A stretch of DNA of 64,000 bases, taken from NCBI GenBank assembly GCA_029262055.1, contig JAJDAD010000011.1, positions 34,074 to 98,073 on the forward strand, written 5' to 3'. Shown here piece after piece: positions 46,948 through 56,623 of this stretch; within the stretch, counting starts at the first letter, position 1, and every line of letters starts with the position of its first letter. A model generated the notes under the pieces. That model saw only the letters and a program-made list of their open reading frames with translations. It made no database searches and had not been told where the DNA came from. The translations under genes and the position numbers were made by a program. Source of the stretch: Candidatus Zhuqueibacterota bacterium. GTDB lineage: Bacteria; Zhuqueibacterota; Zhuqueibacteria; Oceanimicrobiales; Oceanimicrobiaceae.

Positions 46948-49900
46948 GTGTATTCCGGAACCTATCTCGGCCATAAGAAAGAACTCTCGGCCGCAACAAC
47001 GCCTACCTACGGAGTCAGGCGACTCCTGCTAATCGTCACCTTTGTGGCTATTCTCGCTTTCTCAGCCAATGCTCAAATACAGGTTGCACTATCGCCAGAC
47101 GCCACCGCTGACGCTGGGTCCTCTGTTGCCATTCCCATTACGGTTTCCGATCTCACTAACAGAGATGTTTTGAGTTATACGGCTATAGTAATATATGACA
47201 GCACTGTGCTGGAGGCGACCGGCGTCGATGTCGAGAATACGATAGCGGCGCAATTTGGTATCCCGGATAGTGTCACGATCAGACCTGGAAGAATCCGAGT
47301 GAAGGATATAGACAGTACGCCACTGGTAGGCGCCGGCCCTTTGATCAACCTGGTATTCAATGTAATAGGTGACCCGGGAGATGCTACAGATTTAACCTTC
47401 GATGCCTTTGCGTTCAACAACCTCTCAGATCCACCTTTCAACACCATCAACGGACACTTCACGGTCAATGCTCCGGAAATCGAGGTCACACCCGCGACTC
47501 ATGATTTTGGCGCTAATCTGATCGGTTCAAGCACTGAACAGACATTCACCATCAGAAACAAGGGGAAAGTCCCCCTGGAGCTCGAAGCCGCGCAGTTCGT
47601 CGACAACGATTTGGGTCAGTTTTCACTGACAGGCCTGAACCCGCCGCAATCGATAAACGTCAACGCGTCCCAGACCTTTACCATTTCATTCAGACCAACG
47701 GTCACCGGACCGGACAGCGCTTTCCTGCGGCTAACCAGCAACGACCCGGCACAACAAACCCTGGATATCAGCTTGTCCGGCCAGGGCGAGGCAGTCATGC
47801 CCATCATCTCGGTCGATCCTCAAGAGCTTGACTTCGGTCCACAGACGGTCAACCAGTCTGCGCTGATGGCCTCGACGATCAGGAATACCGGAAATGCTGT
47901 ACTTATCATTAAGACACTTACGTTCGAAGGACCGGATGCAGACCAATTCAACCTGAAGACGCAGCCGCCTCCGTCTCAGGTTGCTCCGGGAGATTCACAA
48001 ACCCTGCTCATCAGCTTCAAGCCGGAGTCCGAGGGGTTGAAAACCGCTTCCCTCATCATTGAAAGCGACGACCCGAAAACGCCGCGAGTAGTTATTACAC
48101 TCAACGGCAGGGGCACCTCGCCCCTGTTGCCGGACATCTCGATTTCTCCGGCCGTATTCGAGTTCGGTCCGGTCTTTCTCGACTCTACCGTTCTACAGGC
48201 GTTCGAAATCAGCAATGGTGGTAACGCCGTGCTGGATGTTAGCGCGACCAGTCTTTCTCCACCGGATTCCCAGGCATTTCAGCTCATTGCCGGCGCTGCT
48301 CCGTTTAGCGTGGCTGCCGGTGCAACACACCGGCTTGTGGTTGCTTTCTCGCCAAACGCGCCGGGAATCCAAAGCACCGTGTTGCAAGTAACCAGCAATG
48401 ATCCGGACGAACAGCTTGTTACGGTTCAAATAAGCGGAACAGGAGTCGTTTTGCCCGCACCGCGCATCACACTACAGCCGGACACCATCAATTTCGGATC
48501 GGTCACTATAGATTCCGCCACAACTCAGAATCTCGCGATCATGAACACCGGCACTGCGCTCCTAACCGTTGGCGAGACGTCGTTGGCAGGCCCTGGCGCG
48601 GGTGACTTTCTGGTCGCGGGCGGAGGAGCCCCGTTCACGGTCGCACCGGGAAGCACGCACATCTTAACCGCCTCATTTGCCCCAACTGTGCCGGGTACGC
48701 GCTTCGCTGACCTGAACATCGGAAGCAATGATCCCGACCGGCCCTTCATTGCACTCGCTCTCACGGGCGTGGGTGTTGTCGCACCGGAACCCAATATCCT
48801 TGTCCAACCGACCCCACTTGTTTTTCCTGAAACCATTGTGGATTCCACGGCCAAAACGACCTTGCTTGTCTCAAATACAGGCACAGCACCACTTGCGGTT
48901 ACTGAAACTGAGCTGCAGAGCAGCACATCGGCATTTCGTATCGCCGGCGGCGGCGCGCCATTTACCGTCGCTCCCGATAGCCAGCACGTACTTGAAATCG
49001 AGTTTTTACCTGATGTTGCCGGCGCTGCCAACGACTCATTGCGAATTTCCAGCAGCGACCCTGACGAACCGCTCCTGAAAGTAGCCCTAACCGGCACCGC
49101 TGTTGTACCGCCGCGGCCAGACATTGCCGTTCAACCGGACTCCATCGCATTCGGCGATGTCACCATCGACTCTGTTTCCAGGCGAGACCTTTATGTACTG
49201 AACCAGGGGACTGGCGTGCTGAACATCTCAGGGATCACCCTACTTGCCTTGCCCCAGTCCGGCTTCTCGTTTACGGCGTCAACCCCAATCTCGCTGGCTG
49301 CGGGTGACTCACAGGCGGTTGCTGTGTTGTTCGCACCGGTTGCAGTGGGTCAGCAGCTCTCTGCCTTGCAAATAGCAAGCGACGACCCTGACCGACCACT
49401 CGTGTCCGTTCCCCTGACGGGCACCGGTCTTGAACCACCGCAGGCGAGAATAACTGTTTCGTCCGACTCTCTCGACTTCGGCGATCGGCTTGTTGCAACT
49501 GTGACCACCATGACTTTTGAAATCTCAAATACGGGAACGGCTGAACTCCGCATCTCTGCCGTAACTGTCTCCGGCAACGATGGAACGGAATTCGACGCGA
49601 CCCTGGCTCAGTTGCCCCTGACCTTGCAACCCGATTCATCGTCGTCAGTGGCTGTGACCTTCTCTCCAACCTCTCCCGGCGTCAAAGAAGCTCTTCTTCA
49701 AATTGTAAGCAACGATCCGGGAAATCCGACAACAACTCTTGCCCTTGCCGGAAATGCACTCCCACTGCCGAAACCCGTGGCGCTTGTCCGGCCGGATTCG
49801 TTGGCCTTCGGCTTTGTTTTGCTTGATTCGCTTAATCAAAGTAGTGTGTTGCTGCTGAATGCAGGAACCGCTCCTCTGGAAATAAAAGGCGTGCGGCTGA

Positions 49901-51711
49901 CCGGAACCAATCCGGAGCACTTCGAACTGCCGGATGTCCAAACTCAGTTTACGCTGGCACAAGGGGATTCTCAAAGTGTCTCTGTAGCTTTCCGACCTAA
50001 TCAGGCAGGAAGCCAGGCTGCCCAACTTGAAATCGTAACGGATGACCCGGCTGTCGACACTCTGCGCGTTCCGCTGTCCGGGTTCGGAGTTGCACCATTG
50101 GCATTGCAAGCGGCCATAAAGTCACCCGTGGCCGGCACGACAATTTGCGGAGACTCTGTCCGCGTGTTGGTTTCGGCGGCAATCAGCGGAGGCGCTCCGC
50201 CCCTGAATGCTACCTGCCGGGTCAACGGTGTTACGGCCACCAGCGCCAACGGTTTTTTCTCGGTCATGCTGCCACTGAGCGTCGGCAGCAATCGCCTGAT
50301 TGCCGACTGTGTGGTACAAGACGCTCTCGGACAAACCGCCATGGCGCGCGACACAGTTGCAGTAACCGCCACCGCAGGCCTGCGCTGCACCACCAAGATA
50401 ATCTCGCCACGCGCGCAGCAAGACATCCCGGCGGACAGCGTTACCGTTTTTGCAGCGGTGCAAATTGAAGAAGGCCCGCCGCCCATCTCCGTGACCTGCA
50501 GCATAAACGGAGTCGTTGCCCGGCATGTCGATGGCAATTTTGTCGCCACTATTCCGTGTATTCCGGGCAAATTCACCATTACAGCAGTTACCACTGCGGT
50601 GAACCAGTGCGGCAATGCCTCTTTTTGCTCCGACAAAGTCGAAGTTGAATGCAGCGCCGCATTCCCAATCCCGGGCATGATTGGCATTGAGGAGCAAAAC
50701 GAAAGCCTGGTCCATTTGCAAAATGACACAGAGAACATTTCGAATACGGCCATTGGCCCGCTAATGCTCGGCAATGAAGAAATCCGCGACATCTCATCCA
50801 TGACGTTTGATGCAGCGACCGGAGAACTTTTCGTCTTTTCGAAACGGAACGGTGGAGAGCTTCTGAAAGCGCAGACAGCAGAAAACCGGGGAGGCGGCCA
50901 CGATATACAAGCAGATTTGATCGGAAGAATCGAATCGCAGGGTTTGGCTGCCATGTCAGTGCACCCCGAGACCGGCAAGATCTACGCTATCCGTTCGGGA
51001 AAAGGCGAGCTGGTGACCATTGACCGGGAGTCGGCCCGCGTGGTCACGGTCGGCGCAGTCGGCTTCCCGGCGGTCTCCGCACTCGCGTTCAGCAGGTCAG
51101 CCGCTCCTACCCTGTTTGGCGTTGCAGGCCAGGACGGCAGGCTGATCGCAATCAATCCCGCGACCGGCCTCGGCACTCAGGTTGGCTCAGACAACCCCGG
51201 CCTGCAGGATGTCGAATGCCTCACCTCATCTGAAACCGGGTGGCTCATTGCATTCAGCAGTGGCCCCGAACCCAAACTCGTCGCAATCGATCCTGCCAGC
51301 GGCCGCACTTCCGAGCTCACGGCATTTGAAAATCCCCTGAGCATTCAGGGAATGGCATTTGTAGCGAGCGACCCAGCAACCTTGCTACCGACCTCCGTCG
51401 CCGGGACCGAAATCACGCCGACCAAATTTCAACTGGCCGCCAATTATCCAAATCCATTCAATCCAGGCACGAAGATCACCTTCGACATTCCCGCGCCGGC
51501 TTCCAGCTCTACCCGAATGCAATTGCACATCTTTAATGTTCTGGGGGAATTGGTCAAGACTCTGGTCGACGAACCGGCAAAAACGGGTCGCTACACAGTG
51601 GAATGGGATGGCAAAAGCAGCGATAACACACCTGCGTCCTCGGGCCTCTACATCTACCAACTGATTCTCGGCGTGCAGGCGCAGTCGCGCACCATGCTCC
51701 TGCTGAAATAA
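46948..51711 (+). CDS. giant secreted protein: cohesin-like domain, eight Hydin-type repeats, sorting-type C-terminus
   Basis: The 1587-residue exported protein starts at a GTG and has a signal peptide ending near residue 43 (IVTFVAILAFSANAQ). A cohesin-like domain follows (about 44-172, VTVSDLTNRDVLSYTAIVIYD split pattern of cohesins), then eight tandem repeats of about 109 residues (177-1052) of the choice-of-anchor-D/ASPM-SPD-2-Hydin type, each with a D-F/FG start, an NTGT-like turn and an SNDPD-like end. Two Cys-containing Ig-like domains (about 1053-1235), a beta-propeller-like segment (about 1260-1475) and a terminal LAANYPNPFNPGTKI...SGLYIYQL domain complete it. It is probably anchored at or exported to the cell surface as a structural protein or adhesin. 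It stands alone. Confidence 0.87.
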   Translation: MYSGTYLGHKKELSAATTPTYGVRRLLLIVTFVAILAFSANAQIQVALSPDATADAGSSVAIPITVSDLTNRDVLSYTAIVIYDSTVLEATGVDVENTIAAQFGIPDSVTIRPGRIRVKDIDSTPLVGAGPLINLVFNVIGDPGDATDLTFDAFAFNNLSDPPFNTINGHFTVNAPEIEVTPATHDFGANLIGSSTEQTFTIRNKGKVPLELEAAQFVDNDLGQFSLTGLNPPQSINVNASQTFTISFRPTVTGPDSAFLRLTSNDPAQQTLDISLSGQGEAVMPIISVDPQELDFGPQTVNQSALMASTIRNTGNAVLIIKTLTFEGPDADQFNLKTQPPPSQVAPGDSQTLLISFKPESEGLKTASLIIESDDPKTPRVVITLNGRGTSPLLPDISISPAVFEFGPVFLDSTVLQAFEISNGGNAVLDVSATSLSPPDSQAFQLIAGAAPFSVAAGATHRLVVAFSPNAPGIQSTVLQVTSNDPDEQLVTVQISGTGVVLPAPRITLQPDTINFGSVTIDSATTQNLAIMNTGTALLTVGETSLAGPGAGDFLVAGGGAPFTVAPGSTHILTASFAPTVPGTRFADLNIGSNDPDRPFIALALTGVGVVAPEPNILVQPTPLVFPETIVDSTAKTTLLVSNTGTAPLAVTETELQSSTSAFRIAGGGAPFTVAPDSQHVLEIEFLPDVAGAANDSLRISSSDPDEPLLKVALTGTAVVPPRPDIAVQPDSIAFGDVTIDSVSRRDLYVLNQGTGVLNISGITLLALPQSGFSFTASTPISLAAGDSQAVAVLFAPVAVGQQLSALQIASDDPDRPLVSVPLTGTGLEPPQARITVSSDSLDFGDRLVATVTTMTFEISNTGTAELRISAVTVSGNDGTEFDATLAQLPLTLQPDSSSSVAVTFSPTSPGVKEALLQIVSNDPGNPTTTLALAGNALPLPKPVALVRPDSLAFGFVLLDSLNQSSVLLLNAGTAPLEIKGVRLTGTNPEHFELPDVQTQFTLAQGDSQSVSVAFRPNQAGSQAAQLEIVTDDPAVDTLRVPLSGFGVAPLALQAAIKSPVAGTTICGDSVRVLVSAAISGGAPPLNATCRVNGVTATSANGFFSVMLPLSVGSNRLIADCVVQDALGQTAMARDTVAVTATAGLRCTTKIISPRAQQDIPADSVTVFAAVQIEEGPPPISVTCSINGVVARHVDGNFVATIPCIPGKFTITAVTTAVNQCGNASFCSDKVEVECSAAFPIPGMIGIEEQNESLVHLQNDTENISNTAIGPLMLGNEEIRDISSMTFDAATGELFVFSKRNGGELLKAQTAENRGGGHDIQADLIGRIESQGLAAMSVHPETGKIYAIRSGKGELVTIDRESARVVTVGAVGFPAVSALAFSRSAAPTLFGVAGQDGRLIAINPATGLGTQVGSDNPGLQDVECLTSSETGWLIAFSSGPEPKLVAIDPASGRTSELTAFENPLSIQGMAFVASDPATLLPTSVAGTEITPTKFQLAANYPNPFNPGTKITFDIPAPASSSTRMQLHIFNVLGELVKTLVDEPAKTGRYTVEWDGKSSDNTPASSGLYIYQLILGVQAQSRTMLLLK

Positions 51712-51743
51712 TCCTGCAAAATCACACCCCAACCAGCCGCCGG

Positions 51744-52823
51744 CTAAAAGAATAAACCTAGCTGGCGATAGCCCGGTTTCCTGAAGTGATGCACGTTCAG
51801 GTTGACCTGTTCCGAGCTTAAGCCGTATTTCTCACAGGCGAGCGTGAACATCTGCTGAATTGCGTCCGCACGCGCACCACTGCCTTTTCCTCTCGTGCCG
51901 AATGCCGGATCGTTCAGCCGGCCGCTGCGGGTCTGCCGGACGGCACTCAGGACCTTCGCCATCCGGTTCGGGTAGTTGCTTTTTAGCCAGGCTGCGGTAA
52001 GCTCTTTCACGCCGTGTGGCAGCCGCAGCAGAATGTAGGCGGCCCGTTGCACGCCGCAAGCCGCGGCTTCTTTCAGAATCAGCGGCACTTCATGATCGGT
52101 CAGCCCCGGAATCACGGGGGCCACATTCACGCAAACCGGTATCCCGGCCGCGGTCAGTTGAGCAAGCGCCTCCAGCCGTTTTGCCGGAGCCGAAGCCCTG
52201 GGCTCCATGACACGCGCAAGCTGGTTATCCAGCGTCGTTACCGACACCGTAACAGAAACCAACCCGAAGGCGGCCAGCTCCTGCAGCACATCGAGATCTC
52301 TGGTAACCAAAGCGCTCTTGGTGATGAGGCTGACGGGATTCCGGAAATCGGAGAACACCTTGAGGCAATCGCGCGTGATTTCCAGATCTCTTTCCGCAGG
52401 CTGATAGCAGTCGGTGTTGCCTGAAAATGCCACGACCTGCGGAGTCCATCTGGGCGAGGCCAGCCGCTTGCGCAGTAGCGTGGCGGCGTTCCGCTTCACC
52501 AGGATCTTCGTTTCAAAGTCCAGGCCGGCAGAAAGCCCGAAATACTCATGCGTCGGCCGGGCATAACAATAAATGCAGCCATGCTCGCAGCCACGATATG
52601 GATTTATGCTAAAAGTGAACGGAATGTCGGGACTCTTGTTCTTTGCTAAAATGTCTCTGGTGGCATCAAAAAAGTACTCGGTCGCAATGGCCGTGGCGCC
52701 CTGCTCCGCCAGCCACTCAGGGTCGGGCCGGACATCGATCTTTTCAAAACGATTTGAAGGATTGGTCGCACTGGCCCGGCCCGGGACCTCTGGAAGGTTG
52801 AGGTTATCGAGAAATGCTTGCAT
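51744..52823 (-). CDS. radical SAM protein (PA0069/SPL-like family)
   Basis: The 359-residue protein is a radical SAM enzyme of the PA0069/Rv2578c family, related to spore photoproduct lyase. SINPYRGCEHGCIYCYARPTHEYFGLSAGLDF holds the iron-sulfur cysteines Cys79, Cys83 and Cys86; FSGNTDCYQPAERD, LITKSALVTRDLDVL and VSVTTLDNQLARVMEPR are further family blocks. The reaction is not known for this group; DNA or nucleotide photoproduct repair has been suggested by similarity. The C-terminal VHHFRKPGYRQLGLFF is also typical. It converges with the Hydin-repeat gene, with 32 bases between stops and no clear terminator. Confidence 0.9.
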   Translation of the reverse strand: MQAFLDNLNLPEVPGRASATNPSNRFEKIDVRPDPEWLAEQGATAIATEYFFDATRDILAKNKSPDIPFTFSINPYRGCEHGCIYCYARPTHEYFGLSAGLDFETKILVKRNAATLLRKRLASPRWTPQVVAFSGNTDCYQPAERDLEITRDCLKVFSDFRNPVSLITKSALVTRDLDVLQELAAFGLVSVTVSVTTLDNQLARVMEPRASAPAKRLEALAQLTAAGIPVCVNVAPVIPGLTDHEVPLILKEAAACGVQRAAYILLRLPHGVKELTAAWLKSNYPNRMAKVLSAVRQTRSGRLNDPAFGTRGKGSGARADAIQQMFTLACEKYGLSSEQVNLNVHHFRKPGYRQLGLFF

Positions 52824-52923
52824 GTAACAGTATACACATGTTCACCATTATATGCAAGAGTAAAATACGGAGAATCGCACAGAATTTAGACAACCGACTC
52901 AATCAGACAGCCGGTAAAGCGGT

Positions 52924-53280
52924 TCAGTCCGGTTGCCTGCCCCGCAACAGCTCCTCATTGCCGGCAGGCAGGCTCCCGAATTTGGCGCGAAACGACTCCA
53001 AATAGCGCTGAAAGTCCTTCTCCAGGTCAACCACTTGTATCCAGCGCACGAGAAGCTCATCCCGACTGGCGTCAAGCTGCGGAACGATTTCTTCGGCAAA
53101 TCGTTTGATATCCCGGCTCAATCGTGCACAATAGCCGTAGTAAAACATCGCACTCTTGCCTGTCGGGTATGGCAACAATCTGTCGCAGACCCGTATTTGA
53201 AAAATGCCACTATGGCCGGGGAGTTCCTGTGTTTGGGAAAGAGGAATCCAGTCGGTAAAACGTTTTGGGGTTGATTTCAT
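52924..53280 (-). CDS. small GIY-YIG-like protein
   Basis: The 118-residue product resembles small standalone GIY-YIG-like proteins: SGIFQIRVCDRLLPYPTGKSAMFYYGYCARLSRDIKRF keeps the two-strand spacing of GIY...YYG, and LLVRWIQVVDLEKDFQRYLESFRAKFGSLPAGN is a helical tail with a closing LPxGN. GIY-YIG domains are nucleases, but the catalytic Arg and Glu are not certain here. The ATG at 53280 is a guess; the frame is open to 53337 and neither start has a good ribosome site. It lies 101 bases upstream of the radical SAM gene on the same strand. Confidence 0.55.
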   Translation of the reverse strand: MKSTPKRFTDWIPLSQTQELPGHSGIFQIRVCDRLLPYPTGKSAMFYYGYCARLSRDIKRFAEEIVPQLDASRDELLVRWIQVVDLEKDFQRYLESFRAKFGSLPAGNEELLRGRQPD

Positions 53281-53669
53281 TGTTGCAGCGGCCAGGTAAG
53301 TTAGATGACTTGGATGCAGCCGGACAAAATGAACCATTGAAGATAGAGACCACCAACCCAGAAGTCAAGCACTGCCCAAGCCACCCGGAGCAACATTTCA
53401 GGATTAAACAGGTAATCCAGCGCGTTGATAAATAAAACCGGCAGTCGGGATTTTTAAGAGAACTCTTACATGTAAGGAACATTTGGTCGATAATATCGAT
53501 AAGTAAATCGTGAGAAACACTAATCTTAGGCCATTCAAAAGGACGGTTCGGGCGCTCGCCCTCAAAACACTTTATTTATTGACAAATCTGTAACATGCTT
53601 TACCGAAACCTCAAATTAGACTATATTAGTTCACAAGTAATTTAGTTTTGAAAAAAGGACGTCTTCAGC
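53281..53669. other. divergent intergenic region upstream of prc
   Basis: About 390 bases between the small GIY-YIG-like gene and prc. It contains the prc promoter candidate (53599-53627). A minus-strand frame around 53295-53440 reads as a 45-residue hydrophobic peptide but has no start codon, so I do not call it a gene. Otherwise I see nothing. Confidence 0.5.
53599..53627 (+). promoter_or_regulatory. sigma-70-type promoter of prc
   Basis: TTTACC (53599-53604) and TATATT (53622-53627) are 17 bases apart, about 43 bases before the prc ATG. A perfect TTGACA at 53579-53584 lies 20 bases further upstream but has no -10 partner at the right distance. Confidence 0.45.
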
Positions 53670-55841
53670 ATGAAAAAAACCTGGGGTTCCACCATTCTCA
53701 AAAATGCTTCCCTATTCCTGCTCGCGTTTTCACTATTCGCCACAGAATACTCTGATTTATTCGCTGGCGGCGTAAAACTCAAGGCTGAAGACAAGCATAA
53801 AATCTCAAGCAAGAAGGTCTCGCAACTACTGCGACAATATCACTACGGTCACAAGAAAATAGATGATGCTGTCTCCGCAGAGACGCTCGACCTCTACATT
53901 GAGCGCTACGACCGCAATCGCATGTACTTTCTGGCATCCGATGTTGAACAGTTCGAACAATTTCGATATACGCTGGATGACGAGATCTATTCCGGAAACC
54001 TCGAAGCAGCGTACCTCATCTTCAACACACTCATCGTCCGGGTCGATCAGCGCCTGGCGTATGTCAAGGAGCGCCTGGTAAAAGAGTTTGACTATACGCT
54101 CAACGAGACCCTGCAGGTGGACAGAAGCGATGCACCGTGGGTACATACAAGCGCAGAGCTCAACGAGCTTTGGAGCAAGAAACTCAAAAACGAGGCCTTG
54201 AATCTGAAACTCGCCGGCAAGGACTGGGCGAGCACACAGGAGACGCTGACAAAAAGATACAGCAACCTGCAAAGAAGATTAAGCCAGTACAAGTCCGAAG
54301 ATGTGTTTCAAGACTTTATGAACGCAATCTCCGAGACCTTTGATCCGCATACGAGCTACTTCTCACCCATTTCATCCGAGAACTTTGATATAAACATGAG
54401 CCTCTCCCTACAAGGGATTGGCGCACAATTGACCACTGAGGATGACTTCACCAAAGTCGTAAGAATAATACCGGGCGGACCTGCAGACCGCAGCAAATTG
54501 ATTTGGGCCAACGACAAAATTGTTGGCGTGGCGCAGGGTGTCGACGGGAAGATGTTGGACGTGATCGGCATGCGTCTGGACGATGTCGTGCAGAAAATTC
54601 GGGGCCCCAAAGGCTCCACGGTCCGGCTGGAAGTGATCGGATCTGATGTGTCGGCCGGCAGTCCTGCGAAAGAAATCGTACTGGTCCGCGACAAAGTTGT
54701 TCTCGAAGAACAGGCTGCGCAAAGTGACACGGTCGAATTTATGCACGAGAGGCAAAGCTACAAACTGGGCATCATCGACCTGCCCACTTTTTATGTCGAC
54801 CTCGAGGCGCAGCGCCGGGGTGAAAAAGATTTCAAGAGTACCACTCGCGATGTCCAGCGCCTGATTCGGGAACTTGAGGGTGCCGGCGTCGACGGAATCG
54901 TCATTGACCTCAGACGAAATGGCGGCGGCTCACTGCAGGAGGCAATCGCATTGACCGGCCTCTTTATCCAAGACGGACCGGTCGTGCAAGTCAAGAGCTC
55001 AATTGGCTCCAAACGGGTTGAAAACGATCCGGACCCAGAGTTGGTTTATGCCGGGCCGTTAGGTGTTTTGGTCGATCGTTTTAGCGCCTCGGCCTCTGAA
55101 ATTTTTGCGTCGGCAATCCAGGACTACGGTCGTGGTCTGGTCATCGGCAGCCAGACCTACGGCAAGGGCACTGTACAAAATCTGATCGGGCTGGATAGGT
55201 TTATTCGCGCGCGGGAGGATGAGAAATTCGGTCAACTCAAAATTACCATTGCCAAATTCTACAGGATTACCGGTGGGACCACACAACACCGCGGCGTTAT
55301 TCCGGATATCAACTTCCCATCGGTCTACAACGAAATGGATTTCGGCGAAAACAAACAGCTGCACGCACTGCCATGGGACGAAATCTCCCCGGCCATTTTC
55401 CGTTCGCACGACCAGGTTTCGAGGTTTGTTTCGAAGTTGCGTCTGAAATCAAAGCAACGTACGGCCAAAGACAGAGAATTCCAGTACATCCGCGAGGATA
55501 TTGACCGCTACCTCGCCGACCAGGCAGCAAACTCTGTTTCGTTGCGGGAATCTGTCCGAAAAGCGAGGCGTGAAGATTTGAAGAAAAGAGACTGGCTCCG
55601 GGCAAACGAACGCCGGACGGCTAAAAAGCTCGTGCCGTTACCGGAAGGTGACAAAATCCCGGAAGACGATCAGGCGCCCGATGCCATCCTGGAAGAAAGC
55701 AAACTCATTATGGCGCACCTTGTCGCCATGGCCGACCCAGACCGCAGAACTGAAATTGCCAGAACAGAGACTGTTGAAAAACCTGATGCTGCATCTGATG
55801 CGGCGGCGAAGATCAACGACAAACCACGGGTTGACAATTAA
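53670..55841 (+). CDS. prc: tail-specific/carboxy-terminal processing protease
   Basis: The 723-residue periplasmic protease matches Prc/Tsp (S41A). After a signal peptide (about 1-31) comes the N-terminal helical domain (LDLYIERYDRNRMYFLASDVEQF, DPHTSYFSP), then a PDZ domain (about 235-335, GIGAQLTTEDDFTKVVRIIPGGPA) and the catalytic core with Ser474 in FSASASEIFA and Lys499 in TYGKGTVQN, the Ser-Lys dyad; the C-terminal DUF3340-like helical region follows. It degrades or trims exported proteins from their C-termini, which in this genome could include C-terminal sorting domains. AAGGA precedes the ATG. A strong terminator lies just after. Confidence 0.95.
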   Translation: MKKTWGSTILKNASLFLLAFSLFATEYSDLFAGGVKLKAEDKHKISSKKVSQLLRQYHYGHKKIDDAVSAETLDLYIERYDRNRMYFLASDVEQFEQFRYTLDDEIYSGNLEAAYLIFNTLIVRVDQRLAYVKERLVKEFDYTLNETLQVDRSDAPWVHTSAELNELWSKKLKNEALNLKLAGKDWASTQETLTKRYSNLQRRLSQYKSEDVFQDFMNAISETFDPHTSYFSPISSENFDINMSLSLQGIGAQLTTEDDFTKVVRIIPGGPADRSKLIWANDKIVGVAQGVDGKMLDVIGMRLDDVVQKIRGPKGSTVRLEVIGSDVSAGSPAKEIVLVRDKVVLEEQAAQSDTVEFMHERQSYKLGIIDLPTFYVDLEAQRRGEKDFKSTTRDVQRLIRELEGAGVDGIVIDLRRNGGGSLQEAIALTGLFIQDGPVVQVKSSIGSKRVENDPDPELVYAGPLGVLVDRFSASASEIFASAIQDYGRGLVIGSQTYGKGTVQNLIGLDRFIRAREDEKFGQLKITIAKFYRITGGTTQHRGVIPDINFPSVYNEMDFGENKQLHALPWDEISPAIFRSHDQVSRFVSKLRLKSKQRTAKDREFQYIREDIDRYLADQAANSVSLRESVRKARREDLKKRDWLRANERRTAKKLVPLPEGDKIPEDDQAPDAILEESKLIMAHLVAMADPDRRTEIARTETVEKPDAASDAAAKINDKPRVDN

Positions 55842-55864
55842 CAAGTCCACATCACCGATTAGCC

Positions 55865-55897
55865 GGCCTCTGGGAACAATCCCAGGGGCTTGTTTTT
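55865..55897 (+). terminator. Rho-independent terminator of prc
   Basis: An 11-base stem, GGCCTCTGGGA (55865-55875) with TCCCAGGGGCT (55880-55890), including two G-T pairs and an ACAA loop, is followed by TGTTTTTGC. It begins 24 bases after the prc stop. Confidence 0.88.
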
Positions 55898-55980
55898 GCT
55901 TTAAACAAACCACGTCGGAACGTGCCAACCGGATGCCACCGGCGCCGCCTGGCCCACTCACCAGGCGATCCCACCGCCGC

Positions 55981-56547
55981 TCATTTGAGGCCGAGTTTTT
56001 TCCCTTCTGCAAGCAAGCTGATCGCCTCACTAATACGCCTGGCTTTCGTTTCCGGCCGCTTTGCGGTCGCGATCCAGCCGATGTATTGCCTCTTGCAGCT
56101 TGGGGTTAGTTGAGCAAAATTCTCCCCGGCGCTGCGGCTTTCATCCAGTGCTTCGCGAAACTCTGGCGGTATGTCAAAAGAGATTTCAGCCCGGTCCGTT
56201 TTCAGCCACTCGCCCGACTTTTTGGCGGCATCAATCTTGGCTAGCCCAAACTCGGTCATCTGATTGGATGCGAGCAATTTCTCCACTCTGCGTTTGTTGA
56301 GGTCAGACCATTTGCTGCTATCTTTCCGAGGGGTGAATTTGCGCGCGTACCTGGCGTCATCAATCTTCTTGATGATGCTGTCAATCCACCCGAAGCATAG
56401 CGCAAGCTCTACCGCTGCCTCATACGCGATGGAGGGTCGGCCCGTCTCCTTTTTGAAGAATACCAGCCAGACCTCGCTCTCCAAATCATGATTCGCACTC
56501 AACCACATGCGCCATTCATCAGACGTTGTGCAGTGAAGTTGTTTCAT
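55981..56547 (-). CDS. YdeI/OmpD-associated family protein
   Basis: The 188-residue protein belongs to the YdeI/OmpD-associated family. EVWLVFFKKETGRPSIAYEAAVELALCFGWIDS, ARKFTPRKDSSKWSDLNKRRVEKL and CKRQYIGWIATAKRPETKARRISEAISLLAEGKK are its well-kept blocks and the length is normal. The biochemical role is unknown; some members are linked to resistance to cationic peptides. The protein has no signal peptide. It lies alone on the minus strand between the prc terminator and selD. Confidence 0.88.
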   Translation of the reverse strand: MKQLHCTTSDEWRMWLSANHDLESEVWLVFFKKETGRPSIAYEAAVELALCFGWIDSIIKKIDDARYARKFTPRKDSSKWSDLNKRRVEKLLASNQMTEFGLAKIDAAKKSGEWLKTDRAEISFDIPPEFREALDESRSAGENFAQLTPSCKRQYIGWIATAKRPETKARRISEAISLLAEGKKLGLK

Positions 56548-56623
56548 TTTTCTGAGCGATTTATGAATTCCGGACGCAGCAGGGCTCCATTCGTATCACA
56601 TATCACGCTACTCTGAATCGGTT

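Noticed and set aside
53295..53440. Minus-strand hydrophobic frame, about 45 residues
   Set aside because: It reads like a membrane peptide but has no start codon after the upstream stop except an internal ATG leaving 31 residues, and no ribosome site.
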